Shown: positions 22,401 to 34,519 of the stretch, piece by piece | How the letters are laid out: each line of letters begins with the position of its first letter | How positions within the stretch are numbered: the first letter of the stretch is position 1 | DNA from: Hygrophila difformis | Taxonomy: Eukaryota; Streptophyta; Magnoliopsida; Lamiales; Acanthaceae | Assembly: GCA_030278955.1 (NCBI GenBank) | Contig: JAOANR010000011.1 | Coordinates: 43,945,417-44,009,416, forward strand | Direction of reading: 5' to 3' | DNA: 64,000 bases | Notes under the pieces: model-generated | Database searches by the model: none | Told to the model about the DNA's origin: nothing | The model's input: only the letters and a program-made list of their open reading frames with translations | Made by a program: the position numbers and the translations under genes

Positions 22401-22438
22401 CAACATCCTCACATTTAGAGTCTTAGTACTCTAAATGT
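22401..22438 (-). promoter_or_regulatory. PPT-like motif, copy 3, with stem-loop, downstream of pol
   Basis: CAACATCCTCACATTTAGAG at 22401-22420 overlaps a perfect 11-bp inverted repeat ACATTTAGAGT (22411-22421), loop CTTAGT, ACTCTAAATGT (22428-22438). It lies about 110 bp past the pol stop, where a PPT would sit if the downstream inserts were absent. Confidence 0.75.
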
Positions 22439-22488
22439 TTAATTGATCTTTGGGTACTTGCTCGTCATGAAATAAGTACTGTAAATAT

Positions 22489-22516
22489 ATACTATATATA
22501 TATATATATATATATA
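22489..22516. repeat. TA microsatellite
   Basis: A run of TA dinucleotides just downstream of the Athila pol stop. Confidence 0.85.
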
Positions 22517-22549
22517 AACTAAAATTTTTGTGTTTTTAAATGCTGTTTT

Positions 22550-25500
22550 TTATTGAGTGTAAGCCGGGTCTGCCACTGCTTGGCTTTCTTTCTCCGGATC
22601 GAACTGTCCGAGGTACTCTTTTAATCGTTGTCCATTCACCACTATATCGCCCCTGCCAGTTCGAATCCTGACAGCTCCATTTTTGAACACCTCTAGTACT
22701 TCATGTGGTCCTTCCCATCTAGATTTGAGCTTTCCGGGGAACAGCTTCAACCTAGTATTGAACAATAACACATGTTGACCAACATAAAAATACTTAGGTT
22801 TGATCCGGCGATCGTGCAACTTCTGGGTCCGCTCCTTGTAAATTCGAGAGCTTTCATAAGCTTGCGCTCGTATTTCCTCAATTTCATTGAGGTCCAACTT
22901 ACGTTTGCTCTGAGCAACTTTCGGATCGAAGTTAAGCGTTTTAACGGCCCAGTAAGCTTTATGCTCTAGCTCTACAGGCAAATGACAGGCTTTTCCAAAG
23001 ACAATTCTGTATGGGGACATCCTGATGGGAGTCTTATATGCTGTGCGGTATGCCCATAGAGCATTATTGAGCTTACGTGCCCAATCCTTACGGGTTATCC
23101 CAACAGTGGCTTCGAGTATGTGTTTGATTTCGCGATTGGATACTTCGACTTGGCCACTAGTCTGAGGATGGTAAGGCGTGCCTATCTTATGGAGGATCCC
23201 ATTTTTACTCATCAAAGTTTCAAAACCTTTATTAATAAAGTGTGTTCCTCCATCAGATATCACCACCCTAGGTACGCCAAATCGACTGAAAATGTTGTTC
23301 TTGAGGAACTTGATGACTTGGCTACCATCATTGGTCGGTAATGCGACTGCCTCGACCCATTTGGATACGTAATCGACAGCTACCAAGATATAGTAGTTTC
23401 CACCAGATGGTGGAAACGGTCCCATGAAGTCAATGCCCCATACATCAAAGATCTCAAGTGTGAGAATCCCCTTTTGAGGCATCTCATCCCTCTTGGAGAT
23501 GTTTCCTAATCTTTGGCATCTGTCACAGCCCTTAACAAATGTCCTGCAATCCTCATAGATGTGAGGCCAATAAAATCCACATTCGAGGACCTTGTGGGCC
23601 GTTCGAGCGGGACCATGGTGACCTCCATATTCTGATTCATGGCATTTTCTGACAATTTGATAAGCTTCATGCTCGGTCACACATCGCCTGATTATTGAAT
23701 CAGGGCAGTGTTTGAAGAGATAAGGTTCTTCCCAGAAGTAACTTAATACATCTCGTTTGAACTTATTCCTCTGATGATAGTTCGAAAACTGTGGGGTTAC
23801 TCCGCATGCCAAGAAGTTAGCGATGTCGGAAAACCATGGACAAGCTTGATTATGCAGATGCAACGCGAACAACTGTTCGTCCGGGAAATCTTCATTGACG
23901 GCTTTTTCCTTTTTATCATTATCTAATCGAGATAAGTGGTCAGCAGCACCATTATCTCGACCTCGCCTATCTTTTATTATGATGTCGAATTCCTGCAACA
24001 GAAGTACCCACCTGATTAATCGAGGTTTTGCATCTTGTTTGCTAAACAAGTATCTCAATGCTGTATGATCAGTGTATACTATGGTCTTTGTACCTATCAG
24101 GTACTGTCTGAACTTGTCAAACGCGAAGACTACAGCATACATCTCTTTCTCCGTTGTGGTGTAGTTAACTTGGGCTTCATTCAGGGCATGACTTGCGTAA
24201 TGAATTACGCAGTGTCTCCCATCCTTATGTTGTCCAAGAACTGCGCCTACGGCGAGACCACTAGCATCGCACATTACCTCGAAAGGCAGTGACCAATCGG
24301 GTGGTTGCACTATCGGTGCAGAAACCAACATCTTCTTGAGCGTGTCAAAGGCTTGGACACACGCTTCATTTATTAAGAAAGGATTTTCTTTACAAAGCAG
24401 ATTAGTGAGCGGCTTGGCAATTTTAGAGAAATCCTTAATGAATCGCCGGTAAAAACCGGCATGCCCTAAGAAGCTCCTAACTGATTTGATCGAGTTAGGA
24501 AGAGGGAGATTGGAAATGATGGAAACTTTGGCTGGATCAACTTCAATGCCTGCACGAGAAATGCGATGACCTAACACTATGCCCTCAGTGACCATAAAAT
24601 GGCACTTTTCCCAATTTAAAACCAAGTTAGTGTCCTCACACCTCTTTAAAATCTTAGCAAGATTGGTCAAACAATCTTCGAACGTATCTCCATACACAGA
24701 GAAGTCATCCATGAAGACCTCAATGCATTTTTCGATAAATTCAGAGAAAATAGACATCATGCATCTTTGAAAAGTAGCAGGTGCATTGCACAAACCAAAA
24801 GGCATCCGTCTATAGGCAAAAGTGCCGTACGGGCAAGTAAAAGTGGTTTTATCATGGTCTTCACTGGAAATAACAATCTGATTATAACCAGAATAACCAT
24901 CCAAAAAGCAATAAAACTCTCTCCCTGCCAACCTCTCAAGCATCTGATCAATGAATGGCAATGGAAAATGGTCCTTGCGTGTGGCCTCGTTCAGCTTCCG
25001 GTAATCGATACAAACTCTCCATCCGGTCACTGGTCTGGTTGCAACCTCTTCTCCTTGCTCATTCTTGGTTATGCACATCCCTCCTCGTTTGGGTACGACC
25101 TGCACCGGGCTAACCCATTTGCTATCAGAGATAGGATAGATTATACCAGCATCTAAGAGCTTGATAACTTCTTTCCTTACCACTTCCTGCATAAGGGGGT
25201 TCAATCGCCTCTGAGGTTGACGGGAGGGTTTAAACTCTTCTTCCATTAGAATCCTGTGCATGCAAATAGAAGGGCTTATTCCTTTTATATCAGAAATGGT
25301 CCAACCTATTGCATGTACATGTTTCTTAAGAACGTCCACTAGAGCGTTTTCTTGCTCTTGGGAGAGCTTAGCCGAAACAATCACGGGTAACTTTTTATGT
25401 TCTGCGAGAAACGCGTACTTGAGATGATCGGGTAATGTTTTAAGTTCAAGCTCTGGTGGACATTCAACGGAAGGGAGTAGTTTGCGAGAATTGGGTAGTG

Positions 25501-28500
25501 GGAGAACAGATTTACCTTCGGGATCCTGCATCAGTACAGGATCCTCTTCCTCCTCTTGGTTGGCGTCATCATGGAAGTCGATGCCGTCAAACTCCTCCAG
25601 ATCCCCTGTTTCGGGATCGGCAAAGTGAACGGCTTTGCATCCTTTGTGCTCCACGCCAGCAGGCTTCAGTACCTGCTTTGATAGTTCATCCAGCATCATT
25701 TCACAATCAAGTTCAGAGTCTGGCTCTTCCCTAACTATTACATTTTCAAATGAGAAACAAGAACTGTCATTCGGAAATTTCTGCAATTTCTCCATATCAA
25801 AGATGATCTCCTCGCCATTGACCCTTAAGGTGACTTTTCCGGATTTAGCGTCAATTAGTGCACCACCAGTGGCTAGAAATGGGCGTCCAAGGATAAGCGG
25901 CATTTCAGAATCCTCTTCAATGTCGAGGACGATGAAGTCGACCGGGAAAAGAACCTGCCCGGTTTTGACCACAACATCCTTGAGGATTCCTACGGGCTGA
26001 GTGATCGATCTGTCTGCAAGTTGCAGTCTCATCTTGACCGGTTGAATTTCTCCAAGCTTAAGGCGAACAGCCATAGCTAGTGGCATCACATTGATGCTTG
26101 ATCCTAAATCACAAAGCCCCATACTCACTTTGGCCTTTCCGAATTGTACTGGAAGTGTGCAACATCCGGGGTCCTCTTTCTTTTCAGGCATTCTCCTCTG
26201 AACGATGGCACTGCATGTGCTGTTGAGAATAATTACCTCTTCCTGCTCAACCTGCCTTTTTCCTGAAATCAATTCTTTCAAGAACTTAGCATAGATGGGC
26301 ATTTCGGAAATCATTTCTGTGAGAGGAATGGTTATCTCTACAGACTTTAATCGTTGCAGAAATTTCTTGAATTTAAGATCATGTTCTTTATTTTTAAGCC
26401 GCGCAGGATAAGGAATCCTGGGCATGTACTTGTTATTAGGAATTTTTGGTGGTGAAGGGAAGGAAGTTGTACCTTCACCTGTACCCTTATCTGATTCAGC
26501 CGTTTCAGGCGCAGCTTCAGTCTGCAATTCGGCTGTCTCTTTTTCCGCTTCATTCTCATTATCAGCTTCCTTACCAGCATTGTCAACAATATCATCTTCT
26601 TCAAATTCCGCTCCAGTATCCGCTCCCTTTGGTCCAGCTAGTACTCTTCCAGATTTCAAGGTTATTGCCTTGCATTGCGGGTTCTTTTCCGCAGTACTAG
26701 GCAATGTTCCTTTGTCCCTTTTCTGCATCTCGTTAGCCATCTGTGTAACTTGGGTCTCCACATTTCTGATGGAGGCCTGCAGTTGATTGTTGATCTCTTT
26801 CTGACTAGTGATGAAATCAGTCATCAGATTCTCAAGCCTTGAAGGAGGCTTTTGATTCTGATTCTGATTTTGATGCTGATTCTGATTCCACTGGCCTTGG
26901 TTTGGGACAAACTGAGGCTGGAAACTCTGATTGGGCTGAAAGTTCTGGAAATTCTGAGGGGGCCTCTGCTGGATCTGAGGTTGGAAGTTGGGATTCTGAA
27001 AATGTTGGCCCCTGTTCTGAACGAATCCATGATTCTGCTGAGAGTTGAATTGTTGCTGCTGTGGCTTGTTCAGGAGATGGGAATTCAGGGCATTGTTGTT
27101 TGAGTAAGACAAATTCGGGTGTCTATTTGGAAAAACTCCTGCATAGTTACAGCTTTCAGCTGTGATTTGTTCGCATGTGTCAGTTGCATGAGCACCTTGA
27201 CACAGTCCACAAATCACATCTGTTTGCTGCCCCTGAGCAGGGCTTCCAACTCCTTGATTTACAGACAACGCTGCCACTTGCTCTTGAAGCTTTTCAATGT
27301 CTGTCTTATCTACTGTACCTACAGCACATAAACTACGAGGGGGAGTGAGATTACCATCATCAGTTAGAACAGAACGGTTTACACTCATGGCTTCAATCTT
27401 TGCCCAGGCTTGGTCCATCGGTATGTAGAGCAAATGTTGACCACCGGCAGCATCAAGCATGGATTTCCATGCTGGGGTCAGACCACTGTAGAACTTTCTC
27501 AGTCTCTCCCAGTCATGGAAGCCATGTTGAGGACACTTTCTGAGTAGGTTGAAGAATCTTTCCTTTGCATCATACAAGGACTCGTCTGGTTTCATCTTGA
27601 ATTCCGCAATTTTGGAGCGGCATTCATCCACCTTGGACTCCGGGAAGTATTTTGCTAGGAAGTTTCTGATCACATCTTCCCATGTAGACTTCTGATTTAC
27701 GGGCAGTGACTTGTACCATGTTCGTGCTCCGCTTGTCAGAGAGAAGGGGAATAGCCTTAGTCGAATAGTGTTTGCGGGTACATCACGATTCTTGATCGTG
27801 TCACACAATTCTAGGAAGGTTTGCAGGTGATCATGGGGATCTTCATGACTTGCTCCGGCAAACTGGTTGCTCTGGACTAGATTGATTAGGGCCGGTTTCA
27901 GTTCGAAATTCCTGGCCAGGAATGGAGCTTGTCCAGGAATGTTCAGATATGGCTCTAAAATCGGCTGCATGTAATCAGCAGCAGCTGCTGCTTGATGATT
28001 GTTCTCAGGCCCGCCTTGGTACTGCTGTGGGTAGTAGTTCTGAGGCATGAAATAGTTCCTCGGATCATTGAAATCATTCGGATTCGGGGGATTCTGATGG
28101 GGGTTATGGTATTGCTGATTCTGTTGGTTTGGGAAATTTTGCTGATTTGGTTGGTTTTGGTTGTTTGGTGGGTTTTGGTTCGGGTTGGGAGGGGGTGCCT
28201 CGAAGTGCTGCTGCTCCATGTTTGGTGGATTCCCACCTCCTTGTATGATCTGGGGAGGGGGATCATCCAAATCATCATGATCAGCATCTTCGGGGTCTTC
28301 CTCGATGTTGTGAAGTGGGGGATTGGGTTGAATGATTGGTGGGATGTCAGGGTTTGCCATTTCGGAAATATCGCTGCTGGTGCTTGGCGAAAGTAATGCC
28401 TGTCGTTCCCGTTCCCTTCTTCGTTTAGTCTCCGCCCTAAGACGTCGAGCTGTCTTTTCTATCTCTGAATTAAACGGGATCTCGGCTGGCGTTTGCTTCC

Positions 28501-28510
28501 TCCTTTGCAT
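22550..28510 (-). CDS. Athila gag-pol polyprotein, intact, 1986 aa
   Basis: A single uninterrupted minus-strand frame with ATG at 28510, about 145 bp after the PBS. Gag domain (about 170-400) contains [18 protein letters not shown] and [19 protein letters not shown], a strong Athila-type signature, followed by a short zinc-knuckle-like [13 protein letters not shown] and a Gln/Asn-rich linker. Protease: [11 protein letters not shown] near 798. Reverse transcriptase: [14 protein letters not shown] and FMDDFSVYG near 1267. RNase [14 protein letters not shown] near 1415. Integrase: zinc-binding [12 protein letters not shown]...CDRCQ, then catalytic segments [10 protein letters not shown] (about 1692), SDGGTHF (about 1752) and GQVEVSNRE (about 1787). 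There is no chromodomain, as expected for Athila. Together with near-identical LTRs and an intact PBS this looks capable of expression. Confidence 0.96.
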   Translation of the reverse strand: MQRRKQTPAEIPFNSEIEKTARRLRAETKRRRERERQALLSPSTSSDISEMANPDIPPIIQPNPPLHNIEEDPEDADHDDLDDPPPQIIQGGGNPPNMEQQHFEAPPPNPNQNPPNNQNQPNQQNFPNQQNQQYHNPHQNPPNPNDFNDPRNYFMPQNYYPQQYQGGPENNHQAAAAADYMQPILEPYLNIPGQAPFLARNFELKPALINLVQSNQFAGASHEDPHDHLQTFLELCDTIKNRDVPANTIRLRLFPFSLTSGARTWYKSLPVNQKSTWEDVIRNFLAKYFPESKVDECRSKIAEFKMKPDESLYDAKERFFNLLRKCPQHGFHDWERLRKFYSGLTPAWKSMLDAAGGQHLLYIPMDQAWAKIEAMSVNRSVLTDDGNLTPPRSLCAVGTVDKTDIEKLQEQVAALSVNQGVGSPAQGQQTDVICGLCQGAHATDTCEQITAESCNYAGVFPNRHPNLSYSNNNALNSHLLNKPQQQQFNSQQNHGFVQNRGQHFQNPNFQPQIQQRPPQNFQNFQPNQSFQPQFVPNQGQWNQNQHQNQNQNQKPPSRLENLMTDFITSQKEINNQLQASIRNVETQVTQMANEMQKRDKGTLPSTAEKNPQCKAITLKSGRVLAGPKGADTGAEFEEDDIVDNAGKEADNENEAEKETAELQTEAAPETAESDKGTGEGTTSFPSPPKIPNNKYMPRIPYPARLKNKEHDLKFKKFLQRLKSVEITIPLTEMISEMPIYAKFLKELISGKRQVEQEEVIILNSTCSAIVQRRMPEKKEDPGCCTLPVQFGKAKVSMGLCDLGSSINVMPLAMAVRLKLGEIQPVKMRLQLADRSITQPVGILKDVVVKTGQVLFPVDFIVLDIEEDSEMPLILGRPFLATGGALIDAKSGKVTLRVNGEEIIFDMEKLQKFPNDSSCFSFENVIVREEPDSELDCEMMLDELSKQVLKPAGVEHKGCKAVHFADPETGDLEEFDGIDFHDDANQEEEEDPVLMQDPEGKSVLPLPNSRKLLPSVECPPELELKTLPDHLKYAFLAEHKKLPVIVSAKLSQEQENALVDVLKKHVHAIGWTISDIKGISPSICMHRILMEEEFKPSRQPQRRLNPLMQEVVRKEVIKLLDAGIIYPISDSKWVSPVQVVPKRGGMCITKNEQGEEVATRPVTGWRVCIDYRKLNEATRKDHFPLPFIDQMLERLAGREFYCFLDGYSGYNQIVISSEDHDKTTFTCPYGTFAYRRMPFGLCNAPATFQRCMMSIFSEFIEKCIEVFMDDFSVYGDTFEDCLTNLAKILKRCEDTNLVLNWEKCHFMVTEGIVLGHRISRAGIEVDPAKVSIISNLPLPNSIKSVRSFLGHAGFYRRFIKDFSKIAKPLTNLLCKENPFLINEACVQAFDTLKKMLVSAPIVQPPDWSLPFEVMCDASGLAVGAVLGQHKDGRHCVIHYASHALNEAQVNYTTTEKEMYAVVFAFDKFRQYLIGTKTIVYTDHTALRYLFSKQDAKPRLIRWVLLLQEFDIIIKDRRGRDNGAADHLSRLDNDKKEKAVNEDFPDEQLFALHLHNQACPWFSDIANFLACGVTPQFSNYHQRNKFKRDVLSYFWEEPYLFKHCPDSIIRRCVTEHEAYQIVRKCHESEYGGHHGPARTAHKVLECGFYWPHIYEDCRTFVKGCDRCQRLGNISKRDEMPQKGILTLEIFDVWGIDFMGPFPPSGGNYYILVAVDYVSKWVEAVALPTNDGSQVIKFLKNNIFSRFGVPRVVISDGGTHFINKGFETLMSKNGILHKIGTPYHPQTSGQVEVSNREIKHILEATVGITRKDWARKLNNALWAYRTAYKTPIRMSPYRIVFGKACHLPVELEHKAYWAVKTLNFDPKVAQSKRKLDLNEIEEIRAQAYESSRIYKERTQKLHDRRIKPKYFYVGQHVLLFNTRLKLFPGKLKSRWEGPHEVLEVFKNGAVRIRTGRGDIVVNGQRLKEYLGQFDPEKESQAVADPAYTQ

Positions 28511-28653
28511 AGAACAACGGCTTCAATAATGACAGTACCTGTACAATCCCCAGGTTAGAAGTGGTTCTGAAGGTGGATATTTATAATTATATGTATAGGC
28601 TACTCTAGGAGCAATGAGGAATGTAATTCTCTAAATAAAACGGCGCTGCATCC

Positions 28654-28671
28654 TCCCCGGCAACGGCGCCA
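28654..28671 (-). promoter_or_regulatory. Athila primer-binding site, tRNA-Asp type
   Basis: Minus strand TGGCGCCGTTGCCGGGGA lies directly next to the 5-prime LTR end and matches the complement of the 3-prime end of plant tRNA-Asp over 18 nt. It primes minus-strand DNA synthesis. Confidence 0.92.
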
Positions 28672-31600
28672 TGAAACTTTTGACAAGTTTCGTTAACACG
28701 AGCTTTTTCTAAAATTATACCAGGTTAGATTTATTACAAGAAAAGCGTTATGATTCACGGGAAAAGGGTTTAGGGATATATCAGGATTATTAGTCTTTTT
28801 ATTACTCAAGTGTGGTGCTTTGGTTTCAAATGGCGCTGTGGTCCTCTCTGTCATGAAATGTTGACAAATCTCATGGCATAGCCGGGACAGGTTGACCTTC
28901 AGCCTGTCACACTGAGGATCCCCGGCAAATATGCCATGATACTTCTCATCAATTCTTGCCATGAGATTTCCTGCCATGAAACTTTTGACAGACTCCCACT
29001 ACACGAGTATTTTCCGAAAAATCATGATCCTGGTTTAGGTTTTAATTAGTGAAACCAAATTATGATGGCGGTGTTGTGGTTAGGGATATATCTATACGCA
29101 GTCATGTTTTTATTGCTCGTAGTTAAGAAACTGTGCCCCCGAAAGCGCACGGTGTCAAAAATTGCAGTAATTTATAGTAAGACCGGATCGTTCACTGGAG
29201 GATGTGCGATAGAAGCAGGTCCCACGTCGTTTTACTAGATTTTCCATTCGTATTGCTCAATAGGTTTGAAAGATGATTAATATCTACTGACGGGAATTTA
29301 AACTAGATCTCGAAAGCAGTTAAATTAATCTACAAAGCAAATAAATCTATTCTAGAAAGCGGATAAGAATTATTCTAGGAATGCAGTAAACATTATCTAC
29401 GAAAGCAGGAAAAAGGTGCATTGTGCCAACCGTGAAGTTGAGTCACAATGTAGACAGAAAGGACAGGAAGAAAAGAATGAAAATTGGACAAGGGTGAGAT
29501 ACAGCAATATTAAACTTCCAATTTCATACGCAGATCTTTGTTTGGGATAATTCTATCAGATAGCTAATTCTCATGCTCTCAATAAGGCTTTCCCTTTAAC
29601 AGACAGGTACTTGCAATATGAGTTTACATGTTCTTAAGACCGCAAATTCTAAGATACCACAGATTCGTAACTGCCCTGGCCTGGGTGTGTTACTTCATCT
29701 GTGGTGGAAAAGCAACACCCGACACATCATTTATTGAAATGCCAAGTACCACTATCATTCTCCCATGTCACACCCAAAGATTTGAATTCAGCCCTAAACT
29801 ATCCCTTAACTGTCAATCCTAGTAGCAGTTACACAACTCTCAATACAACCGAGTGACCTCTAATGAAAGCGGTTAAAAGAAAGCGGTAAAGAAAGCATTT
29901 AAACCTATCACTCGGAGGTTTTGAAAATCTGACCCTGGTAGTAAAAGACAGCTCCCCATCAGGATGAAGGAGTATGGATCAAGAATTCCCGGCTCTCAGT
30001 GAACCACTAGTGTGTTCACTTCCTTCCGGGTGATTATGAGATACAAACTAATGAAATGAACTAATAAATTAATTCGTTCCGGATGCACTCACTCAGGACT
30101 CAAAAGTAGGCTTTGGCAGAAGAGGATAGCAGTTGAAAGAAAACTCAACCCTATCTTGGAAAATAACCAAGGCCTGGATGATGTTCCTCTAAGATCATTT
30201 ACTACACTGTATTTGAATCCAAGTGGACCCCATCTCGGTGTAGCACTTAATCTTACATTTCCATCAACCAGCAATTTTGGAAAATAATGGATTTGAAAAT
30301 CATTCCCTGTCAGGTACTAGACTCTCAGTTAAAACACAGACCCTTTCAGTCTAGGCGAGACCTAATCGCTGAATCTGCTTCTTAATTTCCCAAAATACAA
30401 CCCTTGACGGAATATGAATTAGTCATAACTGAAGAATTTATCCCTTACTCAGATCCGGATTTTATAAAGAGGTTTTTGTTGGAAATTTATAAAGCAATAT
30501 CTGTTTAAGATCTAAACTTCTATTGGCCAAGGGAAGGATCCCAAAATAAGTACAGACCACAGTAGTATATAATATTATCATGCATAAAGATATATGGAAG
30601 TGTAAAATTAATTGACCCAAAATATAGATGCGGGTCTAGACAGAAGGTGAAACACAGAATGAAGTGGTCAAGGGACCAAAGTAATGGCAGAGTAATCAGG
30701 TGGACTGTAAACATCTACTGTCCAATTTCCTAATCACTCAGATGGATCGAATTTAGACTGCTTAGACCCTATAATGGTGGTGTCAACAACAGTTGGGCCT
30801 CCACTGTCTGTGAATTCGGATAAAAACCTACATGCTTCCCTTCTATAATGATCATCAGTTGGCATTGACTGATGCCAACTGACTCCCAGTACGGATTGGG
30901 ATTCAGGTTTGGAAATTAAGATAATAAAAATAAAACTGTATCTGGATGGGAGTCAGCCGAGCAGCTATTATAACCCCGGATGGGCGAACCGCCAAGGCTT
31001 CCACTGACAGCCATCCAGACCATGCAAAATAACAATTAGTAACTAATACCCAGAATACGAGCTAGTTATCCATGAGGGAGTACCCGCCAACATTAGTCTG
31101 ATGTATTCTTTACTAATGGTTCCACACAACACACAAAGACAAAATAAATAAGAAATAAAAGAAGATCCCTTGTATGAGAGACATTGGTTTCTCATGCAAG
31201 GTTGTGGATTGGGTCCACATGTGATGGTCTTAAATAATCCTTCCTACCATAATTAATTACAGTCCAGATTATCTGTTTAAGCCATCAAGATTTTGTTTAT
31301 ACAAGAATGTTTTAATGGCAATTGAACAAAGGTCCTTTAGTCATGATGATTATTGAAGTTTGAATATTGCTAATCTCAATCTTTAATCATTAATGAGTCA
31401 AGGGTTCAATCAGTTAAGTGATGCAAATGGAGAATCAAAATTTTGGGCAGCATAACACCCTATATTGCAATTCCAGAATGTTACATCCTAACCCGTGGGG
31501 TTATGATGTGAGTGTTGCAATATAAAATAGGGAGAGAATGAAGTTTGTTTGAGATTAAATAGAGGGAGAGGAACCCTTGTTGCGATATCATAAATTTTGT

Positions 31601-33395
31601 CGCGGACCGAGATCCGCGACATGGACATCCCGACAAGTTTTTAGAATTTTTGGCAGCATAACGCCTCTTTGTCGCTATGCAAGATTTTGTCGCGGAACGT
31701 GGTTCCGCGACAAGAGTGACATCGCGACAAAGTGTTTTCAGAAAATTCCTAAAGCATTTGAACCCTTGTCGCTATGCATGGAAATTTTGTCGCGGAACGT
31801 GGTTCCGCGACAAGGTGTTCCGCGACAAGGTGTTCAAAGATCAAGGAACATGGCATAATTTTTCTGTCTCAGAATGGGATTTTGTCGCGGAACGTGGCTC
31901 CGCGACAAGATGATTCCGCGACAAAAAGCCATGAAGACAAAATGCAAGAGTTTGGCTCCTTTGTCGCTATGCATGGACAGTTTTGTCGCGGAACATGGCT
32001 CCGCGACAAGGTATTCCGCGACAAAGGGTTTTAAATTATGGAGACAAGTGTCTTGAAACACCTTGGTCGTGTAACAGCCATTTTGTCGCGGAACGTGGTT
32101 CCGCGCCAGAAGGCGGTTGGCGCCCAAGGTGGTTCAGGACAAAAGTCAGAAAAAGCAGAAATGAACAGTGGCATGCAAACAGCGTGATCTCACCCTATTT
32201 CAGATCAAAAAGCTATTCTAAGCTAAAAATAAGCAAGAAACATTCAAAATAAAGAAGAACATGCTTAAACAAAAATAACAAGGATGGGCAGAATATTAAA
32301 ATAAAGCAGGAGTCCTAATCTAGGGTTTGATCACACATCCACACAACATTATCCATAATATGCCAACAGTAAACATAAAAATAACAAAATGGGGGTCAAA
32401 TGACCCCAAAATGAAAAAGAAAGCATACATCCATGGGGTGTGAGACCCATTTCATGATTTGGGACACAAATGATGAATGTTTTCCCATATTATTGAAGAG
32501 GTATTGTTAATACCCATGATTTGGGTATTACAAACCCTAAAACAAGAGTTTAGAAACCAAAACATGGTATAAAAATGGCTATCTAAGCAACTGTGAACAG
32601 TAAAACACTAAACTAAGCTAAACTAAGAGCAAAAATTAAATAATACATGAAAATAAACCTAAACTACTCTACCTAAGGAAAAACTCCTAAGCTTGCCTGC
32701 AAGAGCTCTACAAGAATCTCAATCTCTCTACTGGCCAACCCTCTCTTAGCTCATGGGAGACACCTCATATTTATAGAAGTGTAACCCTAAGCCCATGGGC
32801 CTTGATTCTAGCCCATTGTGTCTTAAGACATCACACACATCACAGCTTTGTCTCGGAGCATCAAGTTGGTCGCGGAACACGCTGCATGTGGCAAGGCTTC
32901 TCGACTGGGTCTTGTGTCTCTATTTGTGCATCTTGGTCGCGGAACATGCCTTTGTCGCGGAGCATGCCATCGCGACAAAGGTCATCGCGCCAAGGGGCTT
33001 GGCTGGTCTCCTCTTCATTTGGGCCACTTGGTCGCGGAACATGCCTTTGTCGCGGAACACTGCATCGCGCCAAGGGGCTTCCGCGACAAAGACCTTCCTG
33101 GGCCTGCTGGATTGGGCTAGATGGGCCGAAAATATTCTTTTTGTGGGCTTTTCTATCTTTTTCCCATCTTTTTGTTTCCTTTTCTTTTTCTCATGTTTTT
33201 GGATTTTTCTAACATAAATATGTAATAAAATTACATATTTATGTCTTTTTCACACCAGCTTATTATTTTTACAATTATGCATAAATTAGTCCAATTCGAC
33301 TGCTTTCTTACTTAATGTAAGACCGGAATGCGATCAAATGCCCGTTTAAGACACGGAAATGGATTGAAAATAATGGTCATTTTTTGCCATTATCA
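28672..33395 (-). repeat. Athila 5-prime LTR
   Basis: 4724 bp, near identical to 13400-18121. It includes the same palindrome arrays (about 31595-32107 and 32848-33089) and drives transcription toward lower coordinates. Its outer end CCATTATCA abuts the TSD GGCGT at 33396. Confidence 0.95.
31595..32107. repeat. Palindrome array in 5-prime LTR
   Basis: Counterpart of 16322-16835 with the same six hairpins and spacing. One 1-bp indel (GGTATTCCGCG here against GGATTCCGCG) and a C-to-T change just before the array separate the two copies. Confidence 0.9.
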
Positions 33396-33533
33396 GGCGT
33401 CCTGCGCACCTTGGGGTTGTTCCATCTCAGGTTGAATCGGTTCAGTGACGTTTAGTGGTGTTTCAGTAGGTATCTCAGTGGTGGTTTGGGGAGTGGTTTG
33501 AGTTCTTCCTCTTCCTCTTCCTCTGGGTGCCAT
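33396..33533 (-). CDS. Tekay-1 gag N-terminal part (46 codons)
   Basis: Starts ATG at 33533 (MAPRGRGRGRTQTTPQ...) and reads to ...QPQGAQDA at the Athila TSD. It joins in frame to 13394 ([10 protein letters not shown]). The start is supported by Tekay-3, whose gag begins MAPRGRPRTF in the same position. The basic RGRGRGR segment is followed by a Thr/Pro/Gln-rich linker. Confidence 0.88.
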
Positions 33534-33795
33534 TCTGGTACAAATATGATAGATTAGGGCTGGTGAATTTAGCATATAGTCTAAGCAATTTCTATGAATG
33601 TATATGTGTGTAGTAATTTAGCACGTGGTGCTTTGTTCGGATTAAGAAGCATCGTATGCTTCGGGGTTTTATTTTATTTTGTTTTGTTTTGTTTTGAAAA
33701 AAAAAAAATAATCGGGCATTTTATTTCCTCAAAAGAAATTTTAGTACAAAAGTAGAAATATTTTTCTAGCAAAACAATGTCTAACAATAGAATCT
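33534..33795. other. Spacer between pre-gag ORF and gag in Tekay-1
   Basis: Non-coding leader of about 260 bp with a TTTTG-rich tract (33670-33710). No further feature is seen. Confidence 0.6.
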
Positions 33796-34131
33796 CTAGT
33801 GCCTCATGACGTCTCCCGGTGGGGTAGCAGGATCTTCCTCCGGATCTTCCTCCTCCGAACTCGGCGGTAGTAGGTCGTCAAAGATAGTGTTTAAATCTTG
33901 CCCGTGGGCATCGATGTATTCCTTTAGTATTAAGTTTTGTGTAGTGAGGGTTTGGACTTGGCGTTCGAGTTGGTTTATGCGGTGATGATCCGCCTCTCTC
34001 AAGTTGCCCATTTGATGTAAATTGGCCTCCAACTGAGCCATACGGTACTTCATTTGCTCTAGGGTTTGGTGGGAATCGAGATGAACGCTCATCATCCTGA
34101 CCATCAACTGCATCATGTCCTGACTAGCCAT
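33796..34131 (-). CDS. Pre-gag small ORF of Tekay-1, 111 aa, coiled coil with acidic tail
   Basis: Minus-strand ORF with ATG at 34131 and TAG stop, between PBS and gag. The N terminus is Met-rich (MASQDMMQLMVRMMSVHL). It is followed by a predicted coiled coil with heptad-spaced Leu/Met/Ile from about residue 22 to 72 (LEQMKYRMAQLEANLHQM, INQLERQVQTLTTQNLIL) and an acidic Ser/Glu/Pro tail (SSEEEDPEEDP). I do not recognise a family. The matching position in Tekay-3 (61253-61366) encodes a related N terminus, MANQDMMNLMIKMMNAHL, which argues that it has been conserved as protein. A coiled coil near gag could help particle assembly, but that is inference. Confidence 0.65.
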   Translation of the reverse strand: MASQDMMQLMVRMMSVHLDSHQTLEQMKYRMAQLEANLHQMGNLREADHHRINQLERQVQTLTTQNLILKEYIDAHGQDLNTIFDDLLPPSSEEEDPEEDPATPPGDVMRH

Positions 34132-34156
34132 CTAGCGCAAGCAAGAGATCTAAGTT

Positions 34157-34300
34157 AATATTCGCCAAGATTCTAAGTTCAATTCGCCAAGATTCTAGGT
34201 TCGAGTTTCCAAGATTCTAAGTTCAAGTTTCGCCAAGATGCTAAGTTCAAGTTTCGCCAAGATTCTAAGTTCAAGTTTCCAAGATTCTAAGTTCATAGCA
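34157..34300. repeat. Short tandem repeats in the Tekay-1 leader
   Basis: About six units of 17-24 bp with the core CCAAGATTCTAAGTTCAAG, some with an added TTTCG, between PBS and pre-gag ORF. Tekay-3 has only a remnant (CTTCTAGGTTCTC) at the matching place, so the array expanded in this element. Confidence 0.85.
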
Positions 34301-34504
34301 GAGATGCAACATGCATATGCAAATGATAATTCCCCCCAATAATAATTTAATACACCATATATATATTTTTCCATGGGTTTTAAAATAAAGAATAAAAATT
34401 CTTCTCCATGGAAATAATAATTTAAAATTTAAAATAATAGTCAAAATATTAGTAGTACTTTAAAAATAATAATGGTTTAAAAATAATAGTTTAAAAATAG
34501 CCGG

Positions 34505-34516
34505 GCTCTGATACCA
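34505..34516 (-). promoter_or_regulatory. Tekay-1 primer-binding site, tRNA-iMet type
   Basis: Minus strand TGGTATCAGAGC, three bases (AGT) from the 5-prime LTR end, complementary to the 3-prime end of plant initiator tRNA-Met. Confidence 0.93.
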
Positions 34517-34519
34517 ACT

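Larger units (their letters stand above)
13400..33395 (-). mobile_element. Athila-like Ty3/Gypsy retrotransposon, 20 kb, with captured F-box region
   Basis: Complete minus-strand element: 5-prime LTR 28672-33395, tRNA-Asp PBS 28654-28671, gag-pol 22550-28510, a 4.4-kb 3-prime region with an F-box-like coding region, and 3-prime LTR 13400-18121. LTR ends are TGAAACTTTTG and CCATTATCA (plus strand) with a perfect 5-bp TSD GGCGT. The LTRs (4722 and 4724 bp) differ by about ten substitutions and two 1-bp indels by eye, so it is very young. At about 20 kb it is longer than typical Athila elements because of long LTRs and the extra 3-prime DNA. Confidence 0.95.
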
